From Erinaceus europaeus (lineage: Eukaryota > Chordata > Mammalia > Eulipotyphla > Erinaceidae), in the NCBI RefSeq assembly GCF_950295315.1, contig NC_080168.1:64751838-64815837 (forward strand): DNA of 64,000 nt. The letters run 5' to 3'. Below, in pieces: positions 22,656 to 32,870 of the stretch. A model generated the notes under the pieces. That model did not search any database. It had not been told where the DNA came from and worked only from the letters and a program-made list of their open reading frames with translations. Position 1 is the stretch's first letter. Each line of letters begins with the position of its first letter. The position numbers and the translations under genes were made by a program.

Positions 22656-24400
22656 AAAAGTCACAGAGGGCAGTGTATGGTGCAGAGGAATGTGTTGCTA
22701 GCTACCGTCATCCATCAGTTTAGCACAAATCTTCAGAATCTGTCTCCTGAGCCCCATCCACAGCTCTCTCCTTATCCTCTGCCCCATGCAGTGTGCTATC
22801 CATTTCCCACCCGCATGTCTGCTGTGCACCTGAACAGGGAGCATGTTGATCCCTGCCCCCCCCCCCCCCACATGCTATTTAGGGGCAAAGCAGGTGCAGG
22901 GCTGCCATGATTCTGAATTGACGGTCTTGTGTGTGAGGCTCTGTGACAGTCCAGTTCTAGAAAGCGGCAGAAAGGGCGCCTAGAGAGAGCAGCAAGGCTG
23001 ATGAAGAACAGAGTGACAGGCATAGTGACCCTGGGCTCTTTTTAAGCAGTCAGGCCATGATTTACCCAGTGTTCAGAATTTGGGCTTAGTTGGGTTTGAC
23101 TCCTAGCTCCCGAAGAGCTGTTAGGCTGGTGTTCCAGGCTTGCGTGTTTGACATCTTCCTCTCCGTGTGGGAATGGTGCTCCTTATGGATAGAGCCTTGG
23201 GAAAATCCCTAGGGAATGGGGCTCTACAGTGCTTGAATTGCTTTCCACCACTCCAGGCTTTTCACAGGACTTCTCTGTGCTGCACTTTTGGGTTTTGTGT
23301 ATGGGGGTTGTGAGAGGCCAACTGGAAATCCTGTCTTTGTGGGTTGGACTCTGGTGTGGCTTTGCAAACAAAATACTTTAGGATGTGCATGCCAGGTAAA
23401 CTTGGAAATGAACTTTCCATAGGATGCAAGCTTCCAAAGCCAAGTAATGGAAAGCTAGCTTATAGCAAGCAGACTTCTGTTGACTTCCATTTGGTTTCCT
23501 TAACTCAACAGTGGGAAACTAGTAGCCGAGTGAGCAAACAACTGAAGAAATAAATGCCTGTGTGCATCCTTAGTACAGCCTGTTCCTGTTCTGAGACAAG
23601 TTGTTTGGGAAGACTTTTAAGATGGCATGCCAACACTGAAGTCTAGTGGATTTTTTTAAAGATCTTTTAAACAGACAGGTGTATTTCAAGACCTAAAAAT
23701 ATCTTTGTTTAGAGGAGCTTCCCATGAGTATTTTTTTATTTTTAATTGTGCTTTAAATAAGGTAGACATGATTTCTTCCTTCTACTTTATTGGACAGTTT
23801 TAGGGAAGAAACATTGTACTACTGTTAGGTTGGCTGCATTTAGAAAGAGCTAGGTGAATTTATTGTCTTTCAGCTTGCATTCTTCTTATTTATTTGGGTG
23901 GCTGGAGATGTCACATGTAATTTGAGGTCTACATCTGGTTTTATATTAAGTGAAGCTGATCCAGGCTCAGCTATCTTCAATGGTGACTTTCCCAGCTGTA
24001 AATTAGGAACTTGGCATTGCAAACCATGTGGTTTGGTGTAAGTAGAATTCAGATTGTGATGTTTTCTGTCACTTCATAATTCTAATTTTAGAGCTTCAGT
24101 TTTTAAAGCAGAATAATTTACTCCAGAAAAGTCTGAGATCTGTGATTTTCCATACGTTGCCAGGAACACTGGTGGCCAATGATTTGAATCAAACTGAATA
24201 TCCTTTATTAGAAATGTGTATGGTGGAGTCTTTCACTCACTCTCTCACAGAATCATGGCCATGAACTTTCTGTCTTTCAGTTGTAATGCTACAGGAGCCC
24301 CTTTGTGTTTGCATTCTCAGATTTCTTGGAAACACAGAGATATTTGTGGAGTTTTCCTGCTCTGGTAATAAAAAGGGAAGTGTGGGGGATAAGGCACTTG
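22656..24400. other. Repeat-poor non-coding block
   Basis: A C-run at 22,856-22,871, then about 1.5 kb of unbroken sequence. 23,560-24,400 has an AT-balanced, repeat-free character and is a candidate conserved non-coding element. No exon structure recognised. Confidence 0.5.
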
Positions 24401-24519
24401 CTACTTATCCTTGCCTCACTATGATTTTTTTCCCCTTTTCCAAATATTGAACTGAATTGATAAGGGTTTCAATTTGAGGTTTATAGGTACTGTGACGTCT
24501 TTCTCCTCTGTCTATCTGT

Positions 24520-24582
24520 CTCTCTTTCTTCCCCTCCCTCCTCCTTTCCTCCTTTCCTTCTTTCCTTCCTTCCTTCCTTGTT
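24520..24582. repeat. Pyrimidine-rich (CCTT)n tract
   Basis: Runs of ccttcctt on the + strand, next to the tail side of the adjoining reversed SINE. Confidence 0.85.
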
Positions 24583-24705
24583 TTTATGAAAGAAAAGGAG
24601 ACCAGAACACCACTCAGGCACATCTAATGTTAGGGCTCAAACCCCAGGTGAGGTGCATCCACCTGCATGTCCTGTAGTCTTCTACTGAGCTACGCCTGAC
24701 CCCAT
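24583..24705 (-). mobile_element. SINE F4, antisense
   Basis: 'ttatgaaagaaaaggagaccagaacaccactcaggcacatctaatgttagggctcaaaccccaggtgaggt ... tactgagctacgcctgacccc' follows reversed F4. Confidence 0.7.
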
Positions 24706-24985
24706 AGAATTGTTCCTGGGAGTCATCCAGTCACATAGCACCACCCACTAGATGATAAATGCTCTGAGTGTGAAGGCTGCTACCTGTGTCTCTTCCTACA
24801 TGGTGTGCTGAGCTCCTCATATAATAACCACTTGCACAGAGTAAGTGTATGGGTCTGATGCCTTAAGCTGAACTAACTTGAACTAGTAAGGAACAATTAG
24901 GCTGAAGGGAAAGCATGACTGAACTGAGGGAATCTAACTGTCGTAGATGCACAGCTTGCTTTGGTTTGAGTCATTCTCACTGGTG
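24706..24985. other. Unique non-coding stretch
   Basis: No coding or repeat signal recognised. Confidence 0.5.
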
Positions 24986-24989
24986 GTGT

Positions 24990-25272
24990 ATTTTTAAAAA
25001 AATATTTATTTGTTCTCTTTTGTTGCCCTTGTTTTATTGTTGTAGTTATTGTTGTTGTTATTGATGCCGTTGTTGTTGGATATGACAGAGAGAAATGGAG
25101 AGAGGAGGGGGAAGACATAGGGGGAGAGAAAGATAGACACCTGCAGACCTGCTTCACCGCCTGTGAAGCGACCCCCCTGCAGGTGGGGTGTGGGGGCTTG
25201 AACCAGGATCCTAATCCAGCCCTTGCCCTTCACGTCATGTGCACTTAACCCTTTGTGCTACAGCCGTCCCCC
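24990..25272 (-). mobile_element. SINE F1, antisense
   Basis: Reversed F1: 'aaatatttatttgttctcttttgttgcccttg', GTT-rich part, GA body, 'cttcaccgcctgtgaagcgacccccctgcaggtgggg', 'cttgaaccaggatcctaatcc', head 'ctacagccgtccccc'. It abuts an L1 3' UTR on the right and probably truncates or interrupts it. Confidence 0.95.
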
Positions 25273-26000
25273 AGCTTTCCTATTCTTTATCCCCCTGGGA
25301 GTATCAAAATGGGTGCAATAGGAGAGACATCTGGCTTCTGTAATTGCTTCTCCTCTGGACATGGATGTGGGTAGGTCTATCTATACTCCCAGCCTGTTTC
25401 TATCTTTCCTATCTTTTGGGCAGGGCTCTGGAGAGGTGGCGTTCCAAGTCACATTGGTAAGGTTGTCTATCCAGAGAAGTCAGGTTGCCATCATGGTAGC
25501 ATCTACAACTTGGTGGCTGAAAACCATTAAGATGTAAAGCAGAAGAAATTGTTTAATAATAAGGAACCTAGAGGTAAGAATACAGCAGGTGAGAATTGGG
25601 GTCTTCATGTTAGAAAGATCTAGGAAATATATTTAGGTATATTTCAGGTGACCATGACTTTATTAATTTTTGTGTGAGCCTTACAGCCAACATGCAGGTT
25701 GGCTAAAGGTATTGTCTGCAGAGATGGTGTCAGAGTTGGGAATAGGACTAGAAAGCTGGATCAGGGAAGAGAATAGATCCCAAATATGGGAAGAGCATAT
25801 AAATAGGGTTAACTATTAACTCTATCGATCTGACCTAGGGGCCTATATCTATTAATTCATATTTAGCACAGGAGCCTGCATAATCTCTACATTCCTGTCA
25901 GTCTGAGCTGTACCACATTTTTATAAACACAATGCTGTCTTCTGCCCTCCCACCCCCATAACTTTAAATGACTCTTCTCCTGAAGCTCAGACCTGTCACC
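25273..26000 (-). mobile_element. L1 3' UTR fragment, antisense
   Basis: Starts within 'agctttcctattctttatccccctgggagtat', equivalent to 50,970 and 4,708 in other copies, and runs through 'tctggcttctgtaattgcttc', 'ggtagcatctacaacttggtggctgaaa' and 'gaccagaaagctggatcaggg'-type text. The poly-A end of the element is missing, replaced by the SINE at 24,990. Confidence 0.9.
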
Positions 26001-26720
26001 TCTAGCTTCAGGTATGTTGACCAATACTGCAGACTAACTCATCACCATTTCTTATATACTTTTATTCTTTTACGTAATACACAGGATACATTCATATTTT
26101 TGGTAGATGTTAATCCTCTCCTATTATAGATGGAAAAGCTATCTTTTCTTTTATTTGGAAGGCTTTTTCTGTTTAGTTGTGTTAATTTACACATTATATT
26201 GATATTCTGAGTAGCAGTGTAAAATTTAAAAGTTTACTGTCACTTGTAATAATACAATCTGCCTTTTTCACTCTTCCATTCCATCTTTCCTGACCTGGGT
26301 TATTTTATGCCATTAAATTATTTTTTGCATATTTTAAGTAACAGCATCCCTTATTTCTTATATGAGGTCAATGTTCTTGTGACCACTATCCAAATCACTA
26401 AGTATACATACTGCATTAGAATGTGACTCAGATCATATAATGTGATGTGTAGTCTTTGTCAACTTATAATTAGCACTTGCTGAAACCTCAGAGCCTTTCT
26501 TAGTATCTGGGGTATCTTTAACAGATGTAAAATACAGGTGAGTCACAGTTTAGAACCACAGAAAATGTGAATGTCTGATTTATGGGCACAGGTTAGCGCT
26601 TATTTTTATTGTAGGATATGTTTCCCCAAAGATTTTTTAAATTTACTTTCATATATAAAGTGGTTGTATAATATGTATGTGTGTGTTAATTCTCTTTCTC
26701 TTTCTTTTCTTTCTCCTTTT
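26001..26720. other. AT-rich non-coding stretch
   Basis: No exon or clear repeat; parts may be very old L1. A CT tract occupies 26,688-26,722. Confidence 0.45.
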
Positions 26721-26724
26721 TTTA

Positions 26725-27003
26725 AGTTGCTAATGGGGTTATTCCTGGGGGTTTGGTGCCTGTACAATGAATCCACTGCTCTGGGCAGCCTTTTTTTGTC
26801 TTTTTTTCTTATATATTTTTTTTTATAGAAAAAGAGAAATTAAAAGGGAAGGGGGGACTAGAGAGGGAGAGAGAAAGAAATACTTGGCAGTACTGCTTCA
26901 CTGCTAATGAAGCTCCCCTGCTTAGGTAGGGACCAAGAACTTGAACCCAGGTCCTGTGCATAGTAATGTGTGTGCTCTACCAGATGTACCACTGGCTGGC
27001 CCC
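26725..27003 (-). mobile_element. SINE, mosaic type, antisense
   Basis: The long 3' section comes first ('gggttattcctgggggtttggtgcctgtacaatgaatccactgctctgggcagcc'), then the GA body, 'gaagctcccctgcttaggtaggg', reversed B box 'cttgaacccaggtcc' and the F2-like head 'tgtaccactggctggcccc'. Confidence 0.9.
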
Positions 27004-27004
27004 G

Positions 27005-27298
27005 AGGTATTTTAATTTTTCTTTTTAAATTTTTTTATTATTTATTTTCCCTTTTGTTCCCCTTGTTTCATTGTTGTAGTTATTGTTGTTGATGTCGTTG
27101 TTGTTGGATAGGACAGAGAGAAATGGAGAGAGTAGGGCAGACAGAGAGGGGGAGAGAAAGATACCTGCAGACCTGTTTTACCTCTTGTGAACCGACCCCC
27201 CTGCAGGTGGGGAGATGGGGGCTTGAACTGGGATCCTTACGCTGGTCTATGTGCTTTGCGCCATGAGTGTTTAACCCACTGGGCTACCGCCTATCCCC
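27005..27298 (-). mobile_element. SINE F1, antisense
   Basis: Reversed F1 with all blocks: 'cccttttgttccccttgtttcattgttg', 'gacagagagaaatggagag', 'gaaccgacccccctgcaggtgggg', 'cttgaactgggatccttacgc', head 'ggctaccgcctatcccc'. Placed end to end with the previous SINE. Confidence 0.95.
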
Positions 27299-27309
27299 TC
27301 CTACACCTG

Positions 27310-27525
27310 GGTCCACTTTTCCATTTTTTATTTCAGAGATAGAGAAGAGACAGGGAGGTAGAGACACACAGTTCCAGAGTGTCTCCCTGTGTCATGAAAC
27401 CTCTGTGGTTCCAGGGCTCAAATCTAGGACGTGTGCATGGCAAACTCAGCCTCTGCCCCTGCACTGCAAGGGGCTTTCCTGCAGTGTGGTATCTTTCTTC
27501 TCTCTCTCTTTTTCTGTCTAACTAA
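27310..27525 (-). mobile_element. Possible old SINE, antisense
   Basis: 'ttatttcagagatagagaagagacagggaggtagagacac ... ggttccagggctcaaatctaggacgtgtgcatgg' resembles a reversed tRNA-type SINE. Much of it is too diverged to place in a family. Confidence 0.4.
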
Positions 27526-27529
27526 CTAA

Positions 27530-28310
27530 TGAAAAAGTGGATGCCTGGCTTTCCAAGCACAGCAGAGCTGCTTTATATGGATATATCTCTGCTGTCCCTG
27601 AAAGAGCCCCAGAGCATCAGGGATTTAGGGGCCAGTCAGTGGCCCTCAGCAGCCTGGCCTCTCCTGTGAGCTGGCCATCTTCATGGAGGCCATTCTCTCT
27701 TTGCAGTGGCTCCTCCTCACCTGGTCATCTTTAGTGTCAGCGTCTAGGTGTGCCTCCTTCCAACACTCAGCTCCTCACTTTTTCTCCTTGTCAGTCCTTG
27801 ACCTCAGTGATTATTTTGCTTGGTTAAATGCATCATTAGAGAGGTAACTCTGGGGGTTGGGGCAGGGAATACAGTTTCTAAATGCACAGAATGGTGACTC
27901 ACCCATAGGATTTTCTCATAGTGTGCTTCCAGTCAGAGAAGGTGCTGGGACTTTTACAGGCACTGGGGAAAAGTTCCTAGTGGAAACCCAGAGATCAAGC
28001 CCAGTGTGTGAGTCTCTTTATAGTATCTATCCCTCCTCTGTCTCCAGCACCACAGCATGCTCTGTGCCTCTGCACTTTCGGCACTGAATGTCCTTCCCAG
28101 CTGACTAGCTCCACTGAGGCCTGTCTTGCTCCTTCCCTGCTCCAGTCACCCCTAGTGCCTTTGGCGTCTATCACTTATCAGTTATCTCTGTCTCATGCTA
28201 TTTGCTATTTTTTTTTGCTGATGATATTTGCTCATGTTTCTCTGAATCATACAGGCTTCCAGCAGAGGGAACGAAAGTCATGGGAATCAGAGACCCCAAG
28301 GTTTACCAAC
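27530..28310. other. Unique non-coding stretch
   Basis: No domain-bearing frame or recognised repeat. Reading frames from 28,008 and 28,202 owe their length to the adjacent CT tract. Confidence 0.5.
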
Positions 28311-28314
28311 TCTT

Positions 28315-28579
28315 TTCTTTTCTTTTTTCTTTTTTCTCTTTTCTTTTCTCTCCTCTCCTCTCCTCTCCTCTCCTCTCCTCTCCTCTCCTCCTCTCCTCTC
28401 CTCTCCTCTCCTCCCCTCCCCTCCCCTCCCCTCCCCTCCCCTCCCCTCCCCTCCCCTCCCCTCCCCTCCTCTCTCTTCTCCTCTCCTCTCCTCTCCTCCC
28501 CTCCCCTCCCCTCCCCTCCCCTCCCCTCCCCTCCCCTCCTCTCTCTTCTCCTCTCCTCTCCTCTCCTTTCCTCTTTCTT

Positions 28580-28606
<27 letters not shown>
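28315..28606. repeat. Long CT tract: (TCTCC)n, (CCCCT)n and (CT)n
   Basis: About 290 bp of nearly pure pyrimidine. Two blocks of about ten CCCCT units (about 28,412-28,466 and 28,496-28,538) are separated by (TCTCC)n, and the tract ends in (CT)n. On the minus strand the CCCCT blocks are consecutive GGGG tracts, a strong G-quadruplex pattern. The two halves repeat each other, including 'ctcctctctcttctcctctc', so the tract grew partly by tandem duplication. Confidence 0.97.
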
Positions 28607-28610
<4 letters not shown>

Positions 28611-28709
28611 CCTGATGTATGTTTAGGCCATATCACCCATTTACCCATTTTTTCTTTTATTTGTTGGGGATTAATGGTTTATAGTCAACAGTAAAATACA
28701 ATAGTTTTG

Positions 28710-28980
28710 AGGAGTTGGGCGGTAGAGCAGTGGGTTAAGCACACATGGTGCAAAGCGCAAGGACCGGCGTAAGGATCCCAGTTCGAGCCCTGGGCTCCTC
28801 ACCTGCAGGGGAGTCGCTTCATAGGCAGTGAAGCAGGTCTTCAGGTGTCTATCTTTCTCTCCCCACTCTGTCTTCCCCTTCTCTCTCCATTTCTATCTGT
28901 CCTATCAACAGTGACATCAATAACAACAATAACTACAACAATAAAACAATAAGGACAACAAAAGGGAATAAATATAATAG
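28710..28980 (+). mobile_element. SINE F1, sense
   Basis: F1 head with A box tagagcagtggg, B box agttcgagccc, 'cctgcaggggagtcgcttcat', CT body, 'aacaataaaacaataaggacaacaaaagggaataaat'. Its tail joins directly to an L1 end at about 28,981. Confidence 0.96.
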
Positions 28981-29235
28981 GTTGTACATGCGTAACATTT
29001 CCCAGTTTTCCACATGACAATACAGCCCCCAATAGGTCCTCCTCTGCCATCATGTTCTGGGACCCGAACCCTCCCCCACACCCCAGAGTCTTTTACTTTG
29101 GTGCAATACACCAACTCCAGTCCAAGTTTCCAGTATTGTCCCATATTCATCCTCTTTCTGACTCATCTCACTTAACATGATTCTTTCAAGATCCATCCAA
29201 GACGGGGTGAGGAAGGTGAACTCACCCATGCCACC
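28981..29235 (-). mobile_element. L1 3' UTR/ORF2 junction fragment, antisense
   Basis: 'gtcttttactttggtgcaatacacc', 'catattcatcctctttctgactcatctcacttaacatgattctttcaagatcc' matches the reversed region of the L1 at 5,870-6,030, which spans the ORF2 stop. Short and truncated at both ends. Confidence 0.8.
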
Positions 29236-29299
29236 TTTTATTTTATTTTATTTTTTACCATCACTACGAGTCAGATGCTCCCAACAGCTATCTTTTCTG

Positions 29300-29395
29300 T
29301 TCTGTTCTTTCCCTTTCTTTCTCTCTTTCTTTCTTTCTTTCTTTCTTTCTTTTTTCCTTCCTTCCTTCTTTCCTCTTCCTCCTTTTCTTCTGTGA
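29300..29395. repeat. (CTTT)n/(CCTT)n microsatellite
   Basis: Tetranucleotide run on the + strand, adjacent to the tail side of a reversed SINE fragment. Confidence 0.92.
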
Positions 29396-29490
29396 TATGA
29401 CAGAGAGAACTTGAGAGGGAAGGGGGAGATAGAAAGAGAGAGGCACCTGTAGCATTGATTTATTACTTGTGAAGTTTTCCCCCTGCAGAA
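29396..29490 (-). mobile_element. SINE F2 fragment, antisense
   Basis: 'gacagagagaacttgagagggaagggggag ... ttacttgtgaagttttccccctgcag' is the reversed F2 3' half. The promoter half is missing and L1 sequence begins instead. Confidence 0.8.
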
Positions 29491-29504
29491 GTTTAACTTA
29501 GTGG

Positions 29505-30105
29505 GTTAGAATAGAAAGCCTAGAATGAAATCCTCACATCTGAGGTGAGATGATTTTTGGCAAGTGCACCATGGACATTCATTGAGGGAAGATATTCTTT
29601 ATAACAAATGGAGCTGGGAACAATGAGTATACACATACAGATGACTAAAGCTGAAGTCCTACTTAATACTCCAAAGTCAAAATCAGAATGGGTCCATGAC
29701 CTATGTGTACCCCCTAAAGATTTTAGAAAGAAACAGAGGACAAAGCCTTTATAATGTTGAGGTTGATAGAGGTATCTTGGCATGACACCAGAGCCAGATA
29801 ACCAAATGATTTACAGAAAAATTGGACTTGATAGATAATTGTAAAAATATTATGCATCAAAAAACAGACATCAGTAAAAATGTAAGCCCACAGAGTGGAA
29901 GAAAATATTTTAAAACCATTTATCTGTTAAGAAACCAATATCCAGAACACACAGAGAATTTGTAAAACTCAACAGAACAACCCAATCACATACCAGAAGA
30001 AAACTCGGATAGACATTTCTCCAAAGGAGATGATATACACTTGGCCAATGAATACAGGAAAAATATGCTTTTAATCATTAGGGAAAGGCAAATGAAAACT
30101 GAAGG
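29505..30105 (+). mobile_element. Old L1 ORF2 fragment, sense
   Basis: Text such as 'ggcaagtgcaccatggacattcattgagggaagatattctttataacaaatggagctggg', 'aaccaatatccagaacacacagagaa' and 'gaagaaaactcggatagacatttctccaaaggagatgatatacacttggccaatga' is diagnostic of the L1 ORF2 C-terminal half in sense. It is riddled with stops. Interrupted at 30,106 by a SINE. Confidence 0.88.
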
Positions 30106-30230
30106 GGGCCAGTAGATGGCTTACCTTGCAGAATACACACTGTGCACACAGGAGGGGCATATGCCACGAGGAAGCTTCACGAGTAGAAGAGTGGTGCTGT
30201 GGTGTCTCTCCTCTCTCTTGAAAATGGCTA
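30106..30230 (+). mobile_element. SINE F5, sense, nested in L1
   Basis: 'gggggccagtagatggcttaccttgcagaatacacac ... aagcttcacgagtagaagagtggtgctgtggtgtctctcc' follows F5. It lies inside the old L1. Confidence 0.75.
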
Positions 30231-30284
30231 CCAGAGCATATTTTGTGTGATGTTTTACCACAGTTATACGATAATAACAGTGCT

Positions 30285-30800
30285 GTTAAGAACTGTATGC
30301 CAACTATTTAAAACAAAACTTAGAACAGACATATTTCTAGAAAAACATTACTTTCAATAAAACTGAGGGAGAAATTAAAAGACTGAATCATCCTATAATT
30401 ATAAGAAATTGAATCTTCCCAGAAAGAAAGTATTAAGTCCAGACAACTTGGTAAGCAACTTTCTACCAAAATTTTAAGAAGAGTAATCTGATGTAATGTT
30501 TTATTTTTTTTAATTAATAAAGTGAGACATTGCCTCCTGCTAGTTCTAAAAGCCCCATATGCTCTGTTATTCAAACCATACGAAGACATTACAGTCAGTG
30601 AAAGTTACAGATGTGCTTTACCTATGGTTGTAGATGGAAGACTCTCAGTCAAGATATTAGCAGAGTAAAGCATTGTAAAAAAGGCAGACTCTGTTACCAG
30701 GTTGGTTTTATTTCAGGTATACGAGAGTGATTCACTGTTAGGTGAGCCAGACAAATTAGTAATGGTGATTACTTAAAAGAAAAATATGTTTTAATAAATA
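30285..30800 (+). mobile_element. Old L1 ORF2 fragment, sense
   Basis: 'aacattactttcaataaaactgaggg', 'agccccatatgctctgttattcaaacc' and 'aggttggttttatttcaggtatacgagagtgattcac' are decayed sense L1 reverse-transcriptase sequence. They correspond to an earlier part of ORF2 than 29,505-30,105, so the two pieces are not collinear and came from a rearrangement or separate insertions. Confidence 0.75.
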
Positions 30801-30817
30801 TAAAGAAGTATTTTATT

Positions 30818-31105
30818 TTGCCTCCAGGGTTATTGTTGGGGCTCAGTGCCTACAGTATGAATCTACTACTTCTAGCGGCCATCTTTCAATTTGATTGGAT
30901 AGGACAGAGAGAAATTGAGAGGGAGGAAAATAGAGAGGCAGAGAGACAGAGATAGTCACGTTACCTGCAGACCTGCTTCACAGCTTGTGAAGCAACCCCC
31001 TGCTTCCTGCACTGCCCCCAGGCAGGGAGCCAGGGACTTGAACCAGCCCTTGCTAGTTGTACTATGTGCATTTAACCATGTGGGTATGCAACTGCCTGGC
31101 CCCAA
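30818..31105 (-). mobile_element. SINE, mosaic type, antisense
   Basis: The long 3' section 'tgcctccagggttattgttggggctcagtgcctacagtatgaatctactact' leads into the GA body, 'gaagcaaccccctgc', a small duplication around 'tgcactgcccccaggcagg', reversed B box 'gacttgaacc' and head 'aactgcctggcccc'. Confidence 0.9.
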
Positions 31106-31420
31106 AAAAAGCATTTTATAATCAGTGTAACACATAATAAGAATGTTTTGTAAATTAGGAGGAAAGTTGTTTTTTATTTGTTTTTTAAGAAAATCTTGTT
31201 TTAGAATACTGTTATTGTCTTGGGGGTACAATTTTCACATCTTCCCAAAATATGTGCCAGCATATCCCAGGCCCTCCCTAAGTGCCCCCCCACCTCATAG
31301 TAGGCCACAGTGCCTCCAGCCCCAAGTGAACCCCCTGCCCCACTGGTATCCTCAGTTTGATGATAGAGACTATTTATGTTTCATCCTTTTTTTCTCTTTT
31401 GTTCTGTGTCTTTTTTTAAA
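31106..31420. other. Possible degraded L1 3' end
   Basis: 'ttgtcttgggggtacaattttcacatcttcccaaaatatgtgccagcat' and 'gtgaaccccctgccccactgg' resemble a reversed L1 3' terminus, too diverged for a firm call. Confidence 0.35.
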
Positions 31421-31424
31421 AAAA

Positions 31425-31675
31425 AGATGGCTTCTGCATCAATAAGAGGCAGAAGGAGATAGAGATATGTATGAAGGAAGGCAGGCTGAGAGAGAGCCAG
31501 AACATCACTCTAGCATACGAGATACCCCAATCCAGCTCAGGATTTCTTGCTAGCAAGGCAGGCACTCTACCAGTGTACACCTTGCCAAGTCAGCCTGCCT
31601 TCCTTCCTTCCTTTCTTCCTTCCTCCCTCCCTCTCTCCCTCCCTCCCTCCCTTCTTTCCTTCCTTGTTAAGAAAC
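31425..31675 (-). mobile_element. SINE F4-like, antisense, with (CCTT)n
   Basis: 'gaggcagaaggagatagagatatg ... gagagagccagaacatcactctagcatacgagatacccc ... gcaggcactctaccag' is reversed F4-like, with a (CCTT)n/(CCCT)n run at 31,596-31,665. Confidence 0.55.
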
Positions 31676-31689
31676 TATGCTTTATTTTT

Positions 31690-32070
31690 AAAAATTTAAT
31701 ACATTCCATTAGTGATTCAATAAATGTTTTGCATGATTATAATTTGGGGTAAAGGTCCACACCACATCCAACACCACAGTTCTGTGCACTGACCCCTAGC
31801 CCCTACCCCCCACCACCCAACTACCATAGTTTTCATAGTCATAGAGACAGTTTGGCTATTTGTTTACTTATTTACCTATCTATTAATTTATTTTTGCAAG
31901 TCCATGTATTTTAATTATCTGTATTCCTTATATGAGCGAAACCATCTGGTTTTGTCTTCTGTCTCCTTACTTCATTGCTAAGCATAATCACCTCCAGTTC
32001 CATCAATTTTGTTCTATAGGACACAATAGCTATTTATAGAGTATATATCCAATTACTTTGGCTACTACTA
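31690..32070 (-). mobile_element. Old L1 3' end, antisense, left part
   Basis: 'attataatttggggtaaaggtccacaccacatccaacaccacagttctgtg' and 'tctgtctccttacttcattgctaagcataatcacctccagttccatcaattttgttctatagg' read as a reversed L1 terminus running into the ORF2 C-terminal region. Continues after the nested SINE. Confidence 0.82.
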
Positions 32071-32074
32071 CTTC

Positions 32075-32392
32075 CTCCTCTTCCTCCTCTTTTTCTTCTG
32101 TTATGGCTACCAGGGTTATAGCTAGGGCTCAGTGTCAGTACTACAAACCCACCATTTCCAGTGGCCATTTTTTTCCTTTTGCTTTGTTTTTAATTCTATT
32201 TTATTTGATAGGACAGAGAGAACTTGAGAGGGGTGGGGGAGATAGGGACAGAGACAGAGAGATATTTGAAGTACCTGCTTTACCAATCTTGAAGCATTCC
32301 CCCTGTAGTTGGGGAGTGGGGACTTGAACTCAGTCCCTTGTGCATGGTGATGTGTTCACTCAGCTGGGTATTCTACTCCCCACCCGCACCCC
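32075..32392 (-). mobile_element. SINE, mosaic type, antisense, nested in L1
   Basis: 'ggctaccagggttatagctagggctcagtgtcagtactacaaacccacc', GA body, 'gaagcattccccctgtagttgggg', 'cttgaactcagtcccttg'. It splits an L1 whose text resumes at 32,393 ('catagcgtctttatccattcatctgcc'). Confidence 0.88.
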
Positions 32393-32870
32393 ATAGCGTC
32401 TTTATCCATTCATCTGCCAAGGGGCATTTAGTTTACTTCCACTCCTTAACTAAGAATGCAGCTATAAGCATAGGAGTGCATATATATATATCCCTTTGAA
32501 TTAGTGTTTTCATGTCCTCTGGATAAACTCCCAAGAGTGTTATTGTTGGATTATAAGGTGTTTTTATGTTTATTTATTTAAGAACTCTGCATATTGTTTT
32601 CATAGGCATTGCACCAGTTTGCCTTCTCACCAACAGTGTGTCAGAAGTCCTTTTCCTTCACATCTTCCCCAGCACTTGCCATTTCCTGATTTGTTGATGT
32701 CAACCACTGTCACAGGCGTGAAGCTGTAGTAGTTTTAATGTGCTTTTCTCGACTGACAAGTGAAGTGGAGCATTTCTTCATATGTATGTGGACCCTATGT
32801 GTATCTGCTGTGCAGTTTCTCAGACCACCTAATTTGTTTCTTAAATCCTCCATGTGAGTGAAGTCACTCA
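32393..32870 (-). mobile_element. Old L1 ORF2 C-terminal part, antisense, right part
   Basis: 'ccattcatctgccaaggggcatttagtttacttccac', 'gcaccagtttgccttctcaccaacagtgtg' and 'cttccccagcacttgcc' are decayed counterparts of the intact text at 6,100-6,370. The reading frame is lost. Confidence 0.85.

Noticed and set aside
28008..28694. Long reading frames (up to 228 codons) over the CT tract on both strands
   Set aside because: They are products of a simple pentanucleotide repeat that lacks stops, giving Leu/Ser/Pro or Arg/Glu/Gly runs. No exon signals.
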